Source: Anisakis pegreffii
Lineage: Eukaryota > Nematoda > Chromadorea > Rhabditida > Anisakidae
DNA length: 64,000 bases
Direction of reading: 5' to 3'
Assembly (NCBI GenBank): GCA_035041965.1
Contig: JAPYMA010000167.1
Coordinates: forward strand, 1-64,000
Shown here: piece after piece, positions 1 to 10,356 of the stretch
Layout: each line of letters opens with the position of its first letter
Position numbering within the stretch: position 1 is the first letter of the stretch
Position numbers and translations under genes: made by a program
Notes under the pieces: model-generated
The model's input: only the letters and a program-made list of their open reading frames with translations
Databases searched by the model: none
What the model was told of the DNA's origin: nothing

Positions 1-450
1 GATATAGGTATTTTATTAATACTATCTCGGGTGGCACATTCAAGGCTACCGTCTTCTCAAGTTTGCCCAGTAACATGTGAATTTTTTGGCATCATTCGAT
101 CCAGCTGGATCTCTACATTCAGGAAAACATATATTTTACTGAGCAATTTTGCTTAGCTGAGGAAATATAGCAATTTTCTTAGATCTATTTCAATTGGCGC
201 AGTCGCGCTCATTTATATACACTGTATCGGTTTAGATCTATTCAACCATTACTAGCCCTTTAGATGTTACCATCTTGAAACTAACGGTACTCTCAGGACT
301 CTCAGGTTTTCCCAGTAATATGTTAGTTCCTGCTTACCGTCAGATTCCCCAGGTTCGCTATCTCAGAAATGTATATATTTTGTAAGGCAATTTTGCTTAA
401 CTTTAGAGAAGTAGCTGGCTTTCTGAAGGTGTTTCAGTTGCTCAGCAGTG
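1..450. repeat. Dispersed repeat, two diverged tandem units
   Basis: Two diverged units of about 230 bp follow each other. Shared landmarks, in order, are a 'taccg/acggtactctca' block, 'cccagtaa.atgt', a 'catatatttt' block, 'gcaattttgctta' and 'gctttct/attttctt'. The same landmarks recur at 9000-9220, and in inverted orientation near 8690-8730. No ORF or terminal structure identifies the class. Confidence 0.5.
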
Positions 451-1244
451 CTCGTTGCAATCTAGTGCATCCTTATTAATCAGTTGAGGTCTCCTTTACC
501 GTCAAACCTTTCAGCATTGTGATATTTCTCAATATCCATCATTTAGATAATGATTTCTGGTTTCTGAAAAGGGCATATATTCCTTCACGAAACCTTCAAC
601 AGTTCATCAAGGTACGTCGTCATCAAGAAATAGCAAATTGTTAAGTTTCCTGCTGATGTAAGTTCGGAATAAATCAGTAAGAGTTATTTCTTTCATATCG
701 GTATGTGAGAAGCGTTCTATGTGGCCCCAGTTGAAGTAATTATCTTGAGATCTACGGAAGTGTGAACGTAAACCTGAAATTTCCTGAATTGACGGGTTTT
801 AAGAAATTCAGATATGTTAATCTTAATGATGACCGATTATTTCTGGATGAATTCTGAAGTAGTCTTTAGTATCATGAAGAGATCTATACGAGGATATACA
901 CAGCTCGTTCTGGGCTTATCGAGCCTTCAGTTGTAGCATGTTGAAAATGGAGCATATGGAATCTGTATATTTGGTTCGATGAATTATAGCATGCTTGCAG
1001 ACAATAATTTGCTGCAGGCCTTTTGTAATTCGTGTCACTTGATAGATTTGATTGAGAGAAGCATGATAAGCAAATTAATTTGCAGAGGTATAGTGTTTTC
1101 GAGAGAGTTACATCAATGGTGACGTAAATTATTTCGTTTGTGTTGTTGTGGCAATTTGTTTTGCACACATTATTTCCATTGGTAATCGAAATTTAAGAGA
1201 AAAGGTGTGATGAGGAAATAAATAGGTTCAGATTACGGGGAGAA

Positions 1245-1665
1245 ATAGAAATGAGATTGAATTGGTGATGCGTCTGAAGGTAATGAGAAAATTGATACGA
1301 CATCACGGGAATGGAATGCAGTGGGTAGTGGAAGGTATGAGAGTGATGAGACATCGTGGGAATCAGATGTGAAAACTGAGAAGAGAACGTTTTGAATGAT
1401 TAGAGTACGGGAGAACAGATTCTGATAGAGGTATCTATTCAGAAGGAATGCATGCGTTGCATACTCCCTTACACAACTACCCTCCCATATTCTATACGTG
1501 ATTTTTATGTAGAATTTCCGAGATGTCTCGTCACTCTCATTCCCGACATTGCTTATTGCGTTATACTTCCACTGTATCTTGCAAATTTTCTCATTCATTT
1601 CAGTCACATCACCCATTCACTCTCAACCCTTCTCCTTCAGTGATTCCATACTGCACTCATTTCTT
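1245..1665. repeat. Long imperfect palindrome
   Basis: The sequence left of about 1455 and the reverse complement of the sequence right of it align loosely over roughly 200 bases. Examples are 'atgagagtgatgagacat' (left, near 1337) against 'atgagagtgacgagacat' (reverse complement of 1525-1545), and 'ggaatgcatgcgttg' at the centre against 'gcaacgcatgcattcc'. Open frames on both strands here are a by-product of the palindrome. It is probably an old fold-back transposable element. Confidence 0.5.
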
Positions 1666-4362
1666 TACTTCACAACTTCAACGCGTTCAGCTTTCCAATC
1701 CGATTGAACTGCAATAAGTGTTTTGGCAGTTCATGACCGAATCAGTTTTTGTGGGTCACGTTATGATTTGATTTAATTCTGCTAGATTTCATATGTTTTG
1801 ATGGGATATATTATCGGATATCATCTAATTTCTATTACTTTATAGAGATGTCATCTTTTTCACGATTCTGTGCCGCAATTTGCTTGAATCTTCGTAATAC
1901 TAATCGATATTTGCTTTCTCTATTTTAATTTCATCTCCTTCGTATTTTTCGATACTTTTTAAACATTTTCGTTCTGGTGACGCTTCCATCATAGTTTTCG
2001 ACATTTTGAGGTATATAACGTGAAAATGTGTTATAATTTCGAATTCTTTCCTGTATTGGGTTCTGATTCATTCAAGTCAAGTCATCCCATTTGTTAATAG
2101 TGTTAATAAAACCTATTAAAATTGTGATGATCGATTCGAATGATTCTAGAAACGCTATTCACCTTACGCGAATTTTTGTGAAAGAAGATGGTTGTTAATT
2201 TTAAACATCTGCCGAGTGAAACGTGCTATTCATTCATCAGACATTGAAGTTTTTGGGCAACTTGAGATCATTCTTTTGTCCGAATTAGCTTATTTTCCAG
2301 ATCTACTGGTAATTTGCAGATTTGTCGTTTATCACGGACTTTCGGCGTAAAGGATCAACAAATCAATAATATTTTTGCTCATCATCAATGAGCAGTATTC
2401 ACGTAATATACTTTTTTGTTTTTATGAAACTATGATTGATGTCTTGATATTGTAATGTTGTGGGTGTTTTTTTACTATAACTTATGACGAGATTGTTTAT
2501 TATTGAATGCAACGTATTCTGAATGAAGTTGTGAAAGAAGATGGTTGTTGAGGATAAAGAAATTGATTTTTATTTGTATTTTCTACCTTAAAGCACCACC
2601 ATAACAACGCACCTTGCCTAGACGACTGGCAGTCACATGTCATTCTGTAGACAGGACGACCTTCCGTATAGATTTTTTCTAGAGAATTTCATCTGGATTC
2701 GAGGAAAGCATCTATGCAAAGAGTCATGAGTAAATCATCTCAGTTAAATGCGGTTTTAAAGTTTCACGCATAACTGAACGATCTTTATACAATCAAAAAA
2801 TTTATTAAATTTTCATAAAATTTATACAATGATTTATACAATTTTTATACAATCAACAGCAAACTAATGATAAGATTGAATTGGTTGAACATGAAAAATA
2901 TCACAGAAAAACAAATCCATCATGAATGATTGTTTCACCAAATTTCAGACAGATCGGGAGAACTTCTTTGGAACCTCATTGTGACATTTTTCATTCAAAA
3001 TTTCGGTTATCTAATCCACAAGAACAGCAAATCAAACCCTACTCAACCTTTTACGAATACAGATCTGAAACTCTAAGATACAATTAATTACTTCTTCACC
3101 TTTATAATGATAAACTGTCGCCGTACGAGAACGCCAAACAAATTTAAAATCACCGTCAAATTTACAAAAAAAGTTTCCCATCAGCACAACAGTTGCGGCC
3201 ATCGGAATTTAGAATTTGAACTCCCACGCCCTAATGAAACTGCGTGGCATTCCTTTGTATGGATTTTGAAGCGTGCATGTTTTGCATGAAAACAGTGAAT
3301 TTCAATGGAAGTGGGCGTGGCTAACGGCTACATCAAAGAGCTGATAATCAGTTCAACGCACATAATCAGCGACACAGACGTCTCTCCAATTCGCATACTC
3401 TCTCGCAATTTCAATTTTTTATCGTTAGCATATACTTGCAAGAAATTTTAAAATATTTTTTTCTAATATTACCCAGAAAAACAGTTAGTTTTGATGATAA
3501 ATGGCTAGTCCTATTAAAATCACGAGAAATTAACAGAGTAGCATATCCTAGCTTACCTGGATGTCCTAGAAGGTCAGAATATCATTCACAGTAAACAAAA
3601 ATCGTTAATATACGACAATTTTCGGTAATTTAATATTTTGAAGCTAATGATTTCGCTAGAAATTGATGAACAACATACAAGAATCACATTGCTAATTACC
3701 ACGTTTGAGCTGCACAGATAATAATAATAGCGAGCGATTCGAGCACAACTTCATGTAACAATAAAACACGTTTGGAATGAAAATTGAATGAATATATTGC
3801 GAGTGAATATATTCATGCAAATACACTCAGAATCAAGCATAACTGGTGGAACTTGCAGGGTACGAAGGATGAGAACGATGGGAACGAAATACGAGGACAA
3901 TTGCGGAATGGAACCGAGGTGACCAATTCGCGGCTGCTGCAGTGGAGCAATGGTTAGACGGTGACGTTCATCACCAAAGGTTAACTTTTCCCTTATGAAT
4001 TCTTTCATATTTTTTTGCTAGATGAGAATTACCCAACCTCATTCTCATTTCGTCCCCATTCCACTCACCTGAAAATCACACGTTATGCATGCCCCATATC
4101 CTTTAAATCCACAAATTTTATCTATTCTCAGTGGCAAATCCTGCCCTTTTACCCTCCGTAGCGTTGAATGTGTTGAGATGAGCGACCTTTCTTATCGCTC
4201 GCGGCGGTTCTGAAAAGGAGCCATCAGCGGGAGAGGACTTTTCTCGGCTGATTCACTCCCCGAGGATACTGGCGGAGCTGTTCATGGGGAGCAGTTTGAA
4301 ATAAAAGGTTGGGAAGTTGACCGAATACAGCGCTCATCAAATTACGAATCGTCCTTAGGCAG

Positions 4363-4782
4363 TATATCCTCTCAGTTCCAAACCCAGTTTTATAAGGATC
4401 TGCGTCTCGAAATTTGAATTCATCGATTCAAAACTATTTTTGAAGTAATTTCGAGACGCAGATCCTTATACCCCTCGATCTCGATGGAGAAATTATTGTT
4501 AAGAGCACTGAGATGAGAAAATGCAAAAGATTCATCCGTTTTCATGCGGATGGTGATTAAAAGCTGATAAAATTTGAGAAATATTCAATGGTTCATTGAT
4601 AAATGACGGTTGTAAGACGACAATAATGAGATAATTTCAATAAGCAGCTAATGGGGATAGCAAATGTACTTGCTATCCCCGTTAGTTGCTTATTGAAATT
4701 ATCTCATGTTATAATGGAAAATATGGAAATTATGGAAAAAAAGCAGGCAGACGATACGGGTTTGGATCTGAGAGGATATACG
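4363..4782. mobile_element. Fold-back element with nested hairpins
   Basis: The outer arms 'tatatcctctcagttccaaa' (from about 4363) and 'tttggatctgagaggatata' (ending about 4781) are inverted copies with few mismatches. Inside are two strong hairpins: 24-bp perfect arms at 4391-4414 and 4447-4470, and 38-bp arms with two mismatches at 4626-4663 and 4670-4707 around a 6-base loop. No coding capacity is present. It looks like a miniature inverted-repeat element into which other fold-backs inserted, or a composite fold-back. Confidence 0.6.
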
Positions 4783-4783
4783 T

Positions 4784-4969
4784 GTGTTCATCAGAATGTC
4801 AGGTTTGCTCTTGGTCTATAAATATGAGAAATCGATAAACAATACGATAATGTTAACAGAAACAGTGATGGAAACCTGACAAAGCAAAAAGAATTAATCA
4901 ATCTGTTAAAAAGATGCCTCAAAAACAATGTTCGTGGATCAAGAGCAAACCTGACATTCTGATGAACAC
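4784..4969. mobile_element. 186-bp element with perfect 30-bp terminal inverted repeats
   Basis: Bases 4784-4813 are the exact reverse complement of 4940-4969 (ends 'gtgttcatcag' and 'ctgatgaacac'). The interior is AT-rich with no ORF. Size and perfect ends fit a recently active, non-autonomous miniature element. It abuts the fold-back on its left and lies 4-5 bases before the left arm of the next inverted-repeat pair. Confidence 0.65.
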
Positions 4970-5470
4970 GACGTTATTGCATACGTAATGTCATTTGCAT
5001 AATTATAACACTGAAGAGGAAATATACGTGCTTAAGATAATGAGAGAAAGATATCACACATCGAGGTTCACATTTTCAAAAATGAAAGCTCCTCAATTAA
5101 CTGCCATTTAAGATGCCCTAATTAATATTGTGATTTCGTTTCTGCGCTACAATCTAAGACCTTATAATGATTGTTGGGAATATCTGATTGCATGGGAACG
5201 CATTTGAATTGTTTGAGAATGCTCAGATTGAATTTTACTGTAGTATTCCGAAAAGATTATGAAGTCTCATCATGTTATGATGCCACCATTATGAGGTCTT
5301 AGCATGTTTTTCAAGCAATTGTTTAGCAATGTTTATGGTATATCTGATTAAATTTACTGTTGTTGTCTTATTGTTTATGCGCAAAACATTGTTTCTATTA
5401 ATGTCTGAAAATGTTCAACAGTCGTTTTTTTTGTTGCTCTTGAATTGTAATGTCTAGAATTTGATTGCTT

Positions 5471-6148
5471 ATGGCTAATTTCAATTGCGATGACATCATC
5501 GCAACATATGCTGCAATGAGGATCAATGAAATTCAACAACAGTCGAATAATCTATAGAAAAGATCACTGCTACCACTGAGCAACAATTCAATATTACCTT
5601 ACCGATTCCATCAACGAAATATGCGCAAAAAAGGAGTGAACATGCAACCAGGAAGCGCATTACCTCAAACTCCCCTTACTACAAAGTGTTCCAAAAAAAT
5701 TCCCTTACTTCACTGTTTGCTCAGTGAAAACCAATGCCCGTCAAAATGCCCTACTCCTTCAAAATGCCCTCCCAAACAAATGTTATCAATAATATATGCA
5801 ACGAGTAACCTCTCGGCTCTTATACTAACCCTGAATTTAGAGAGGAGTCATTGGGCAAAATGGCACGCCAGCTCCTCAACCAGGGTTACAACTCATGTCT
5901 ACAAAGCAATAACCTATGACTGGTTCGTATACGACGATGGAATCAATATTCCACAAAATGAATCACTCCGCAATATTGAATCAGTTTCCCCAGATCAGGA
6001 GCAGTTACCCCAGAACAGTCACCCGAAAATGTACAATGTCCTAGCCCATCAATCCAGTGGTAGCAGCCTGAACCCAACAATGACTTCAGCGCCACCACAT
6101 TCAAGCAACGGTCTACAGAATGGAGAGCAACCTTATGAAGAAAATTAA
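5471..6148 (+). pseudogene. Broken ORF of unknown origin
   Basis: An ATG at 5471 opens a frame with one in-frame TAG near 5555; the same frame then stays open from 5558 to the stop at 6146-6148 (175 codons from the next ATG at 5621). The product is Ser/Pro/Gln-rich, with a short Cys-Pro-Ser-Lys repeat near 5740-5775 and an Asn/Gln-rich acidic end. I recognise no domain. A long A-rich stretch starts about 20 bases after the stop, so a retroposed copy is possible. It may equally be a chance frame inside a transposon. Confidence 0.25.
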
Positions 6149-6169
6149 ATGTTCTAGAAAGAATGCCTA

Positions 6170-6402
6170 AAGGAAAGAAAAATTAACCATAAAATTAAAA
6201 AAATAAAATTAAAAAAAATAAAAATAAATTAAAATAAAAAAGGAAAGATAAAAAATAAAATCAAAAAAAATAGAATTGAAAAAATAAATAAAAAATAAAA
6301 ATAAAAAAACAAAAAGATGAAAAATTAAAAAAATAAAAAAATAGAAATAAAAAACATAAAGACAAAAAATCAAAAAATAAAAAAACATAAAAAAATTAAG
6401 GC
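6170..6402 (+). repeat. A-rich low-complexity tract
   Basis: About 230 bases made almost entirely of A with scattered T and G ('aaaataaaaa' type). It lies directly downstream of the broken ORF, consistent with an expanded, degraded poly(A) tail, but simple-sequence growth alone would also explain it. Confidence 0.7.
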
Positions 6403-8689
6403 ATTCCTAATTCATTTTGTTTGTGAATGATAATTCATCAATGTTTTTCATTATAATTATTGTACAATAGTGCTGTTGAACTTCTAATTACAACACGAGC
6501 TGAGTAATGTTATTTATTACTCAGTTCCTGCTTCTCGCATTAAATTGTATTTGTGATGATTTATACTTTTGTGAGAATCAAAATCTCAAATACTGTTATG
6601 TCTTATATTATGAAGTCGGTATGGTACTAATTATTGTTGTAACTAATAATGTTAAGGTTCTCACAAAATCTGGCATCTCAAAAAAATGGCAGTTAACTGC
6701 AATCAACTTTCAATAGAGAAACAATTATGCTAGAAAGAAATCATTCAATCAACAATTCAAACAATAACCAAAATATCACAAACACGAAGAAATCAAATCA
6801 CAATCACAAAATAATGTAAGGAAACAAAAAATCAGTAAAACAATCTTCAATAAATCATTTCATCGATGGAAAAAGATCAAAAGCGTAAAGTGTTAATAGG
6901 GAGGGAAGAGGGAAATATGCAAATGACATTACGTATGCGATAACATATCGCCAAATATGGTCAAATGAAATCGCTAGCAAAAGGCGAGATTATGAGATAA
7001 CGGAAGATCGCGTAGATCCTAAGGGCGATTCGGCCTTGATGGCCGTTGTATTCGGTCGATTTCTCGGGGTGTATTTCAAACTGCTACTTATGAACTACTC
7101 TGTTGGTATTGCCGGGGAGGGTGTTAGCAGTGAAGAATCCTTTCCCGTTGATGGTACCCCACTGAACCATCGTGAACCGGTGGAAACGAACTCATATGAA
7201 CACAGTCAAGCCGGCGAGTGAAAGAGTGAGATTTTGCCCTAGATGAGGTGAAATCTGAGGATTGCAGGACAGGGGTAATGCATTATGGGGGATTTTTGAG
7301 TGGGGAGATTGGTTGGTGAAGTGGGCATTAGGTTGGGTGAGGAATTTTCGCAAAATTTTAAATCAATAATAAAAAGTAAGCGTGTTTATTAACGCTTATA
7401 AAAATGAGAAAAAGGAGGAGGGAAAGGTTATCAAATTTTTTCAACCTCAACTTTATGTAGAAGAAATTTTAAATGCGTGGAAACGTGCACCCATGGCTCA
7501 GAGGTAGTGCTGCATGTTTTATATTGGCCAATGGGATGTTCAGTCTCTACAGCGGCATAGGCCGTACTTTATCACATTTTGTAATTTCATGTAATGCATA
7601 GTTGCATTTACAACGCTTGGATGAACTTTTATCCGGTTTCGGCAGCTTTCGAGTATTTGTCCGGTTTATCCGGTTTCAGCAATTTTCGAGCTCCAAAGTG
7701 CATCTACCTAACTATGTATTGATAATCTGTCATTGTTAAACGTTTTAAAGGCAGTGAGCGCAAATGCACGCAGACTTACTCAACTTCATATGGTACTTGC
7801 TGCTGTTTTTTGCAATTTCCTTCATCATTGCTCACAATTAAAATGCTGTAGGATTTTAGTTGATCAGTTCAAAGTCGTCACTAAAGCATCACGAAATGTG
7901 AACCCAAGCAAAATTATATTTTATACTTCAATTTTTTTAATTGTAAGCAAAATCGATAAATTACTGAAAGATAATTTTTCGACGTAGCTGATTGTGAGTG
8001 TGGCGTGTGGCAAAAGTTTTTGTCGTTGTGCAGACATTTCATAACCTCATATTTTTTCCAGATCTTCGTGATGTGAATGGGAATCTTAAAATTCGAGAAT
8101 TTTCTTGATCATTTTTGGGAGTCATTAGCGTCTGAGTGATATGATTCACGGTATGACGATTTTTTTTTCAGATGTTCACGAATGTTCTCATTTTCATTTG
8201 TATTGAAGTTGTATGGTTGTAAATCATTTATTGAATGCTATGAACACTGAGTGTACTGTCATGCAACGAAAAGTTTGCGAGAAGTCATTAAAAGGTAACC
8301 TTGATTTGGAACTTTTACTTTGGCTGGAAACCAGAACATGAGGACATGGTTGATTCTAAGTAATGATATCTGATTGTTTTTGTAAGATACTATTCATTGG
8401 CGTCATCATCAGCTTAAATCAGGAAGAAACGCATGTGAAAGGATGATTGATACAATTGAGACATTCAACATATTTAATTTCAAAGTATTCGAATCGCTCT
8501 GATGGGTTCATCGCTTCATAACTATAAGATACTTAAGGACAACTTTAAGAAAACTGCTGAATGAATAATATAAAGTATCCCTGCATGCATACATCGGAAT
8601 GATCGACAACAGTAAGCAAAATCTTCCCACAACATACATACTTTTCTGAAACTGGAGTTTCTGATGCTTGAGAGAAAAAGACATGTTGT

Positions 8690-9220
8690 CGTGTAAACTT
8701 GAGAGTACCGTTAGCCTGAAAACGGTGATCCTGAAATTGCTAATTCCTCGTGCACATTACCAATGCAGTTACAAATACAAATATAATACATTGAAATCCG
8801 ACACTCAGTTATCTGAGATGGCTATAGAAAATCATTGATATTACTTGTAATGAATAAAATCACCCAACAACATCCATGCTTTATGAAAAAAGCTTCCATT
8901 CTAAGCTTTTTCATACAGCTATCTTAACAACAAGCGCAATCGCGCTTATTCATATACATTTCTATCATTATACATCAATATCAATACGTTACTACAGCTC
9001 TATAGAGGTTACCATCTTCAAGGTTACCGTACTCTTAGATTTACCCATCAACATATGACTTTCTGTATAACATTCGATTCAGCCGAATCTCTAGATTCAG
9101 AAAAAGGTATAGTTTGTTAGGCAATTCTGCTTTCTTGAGGAGATATGGCTATTTTCTCAATGCTATAGCGGTTGCCATCCTTGAGTCTACCGTACTCTCA
9201 TCGTTCATATACTTCTGATC
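8690..9220. repeat. Second copy of the dispersed repeat seen at 1-450
   Basis: Bases 9000-9220 repeat the landmarks of the window start in the same orientation: 'taccgtactct', 'acccatcaacatatga', 'cattcgattcagc', 'gcaattctgctt'. A short inverted fragment is visible near 8693-8720. The copies are clearly diverged. No gene lies inside. Confidence 0.5.
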
Positions 9221-9898
9221 ATTGTAGATCAATATATACACTAGTCTAACGCTATGGGGGTTATCATCTTTGTATACATTGATCAATGCAGATGCAGTAT
9301 GCTGAATGACTGGATCACCTGTGGGAGATGGCATCAGAAGCCAGCAAGCATGATGGATGAAGTGGAGTGTGATCTGCAATCGCATGTAAATTCATTTAGA
9401 GTTGGATATGAACTCATCCCAATGATTCATTCTGTAAAAACTTTCTACTCAAAAACTTGTTCAAATCAAAATGCATCGGGTTATTTTTCAAGAGCTAAAA
9501 ATTTAGGAATCCGTGAGACCTTGAGTGAAACTGATAATGGGCAACTGTACGGACCCCTGCAGGCGTATTCTCATGATCGTTTGGCTAAAATCAGCTTTCA
9601 TAGTACGAAATTTTGGCTTCACGTTGTGCTCCCTCACTCATCGCTATTGTCGTTTTTGAAGAACTTCCACTTAATTCCGACAATTTCAAATGACTAGAGC
9701 AATATTTTCAGTGTTTGCATCGCCACCTAACTTTGAGGGAATATAAATCAAGGATGTTGCATCAAGTAGCTAATTTTGGCTTCCTCACCAAATATGCAGT
9801 TTACACTGGTTGATACGACAATAATCAGGTTCCTGCACCACAGTATTAAACATTCCGTTATCGATGGCTTACCGAATCTAGAGTGTTGCCATGAGCGA

Positions 9899-10061
9899 AC
9901 CGTGTAAACGTTCCCAAGTGAAAAAACACCAACACAGTGGTGTTCCATCATAATATAACAACCGCACGAGATACTGATTTCCCGACCCCTCCCCTCATTA
10001 CCCCCTGACACCCCAAACAATCCCCAATAGGAAGTTTTCCCCTCTCCCATGAGAACCCTTG
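9899..10061 (-). mobile_element. hAT-like miniature element, copy 1
   Basis: Read on the minus strand it starts 'aagggttctcatgggag' and continues through a G-rich stretch, 'gtcgggaaatcagtatct', 'tatgatggaacaccact' and 'tggtgtttttt'. The same order is found in the copies near 17.5, 18.1 and 19.1 kb. The 'GGTTCTCA' end resembles hAT terminal inverted repeats. It sits about 300 bases before the ADA2 start codon. Confidence 0.5.
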
Positions 10062-10345
10062 CTCTAATGAGTGCCCGTTGTTCGTCATTTCCATTCGACG
10101 CAGTCATGACTCCGCCTTTTTTCAAGCGACACGCGCATATGGCGAAGTGTTTACACACACCAAGACATTATCCACTGAGTTGAGGAAAGCTAGTAGCGTG
10201 CAAGAGATGGCTTTTTTCAGAAATGTTGAACGGGAAGGTTGAACGCAGTGCTGAACGACTCGGATTTCAGCATGGTGCACTAGTGAGTGGTGATCGTGTT
10301 GATTAACTGCCACAGTGTGCACTTCACCTTGTTTCAATTTAACAT

Positions 10346-10351
10346 TTACAG
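10346..10351 (+). promoter_or_regulatory. Likely trans-splice acceptor of ADA2
   Basis: A pyrimidine-rich stretch ends in 'ttacag' only five bases before the ATG at 10357. No upstream donor or leader exon is evident, so spliced-leader addition is the simplest reading. Confidence 0.5.
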
Positions 10352-10356
10352 TGATC

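Larger units (their letters stand above)
4974..6942. mobile_element. 2 kb segment bounded by 27-bp inverted repeats
   Basis: The left arm near 4974-5000 and the right arm near 6916-6942 are inverted copies of one another with one mismatch (core 'catacgtaatgtcatttgca'). Between them lie the broken ORF at 5471-6148 and the A-rich tract 6170-6400. This could be one DNA transposon copy, or two unrelated copies of a smaller element in opposite orientation. Target-site duplications were not evident. Confidence 0.4.
1..10356. other. Gene-poor, repeat-rich region upstream of ADA2
   Basis: No convincing spliced gene was found in this 10 kb. Its open frames are short, have no splice-consistent partners and no family motif. 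It holds a long imperfect palindrome (about 1245-1665), diverged copies of a dispersed repeat (1-450 and 8690-9220), nested fold-backs (4363-4969), a 2 kb segment bounded by inverted repeats (4974-6942) with a broken ORF and an A-rich tract, and one hAT-like miniature element (9899-10061). A GC-richer block at 4140-4310 was not identified. Confidence 0.6.

Noticed and set aside
7492..7565. tRNA-like string ('atggctcagaggtagtgctg') resembling an A box, with 'gttcagtctc' downstream
   Set aside because: The T-arm consensus is missing and no cloverleaf can be drawn with paired acceptor ends; at most a remnant of a tRNA-derived SINE.
9254..9697. 147-codon plus-strand ORF
   Set aside because: It begins inside the dispersed repeat, shows no domain or splice partners, and its composition matches non-coding neighbours.
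9748..10158. 136-codon minus-strand ORF
   Set aside because: It reads through the hAT-like miniature element, whose other copies are not coding.
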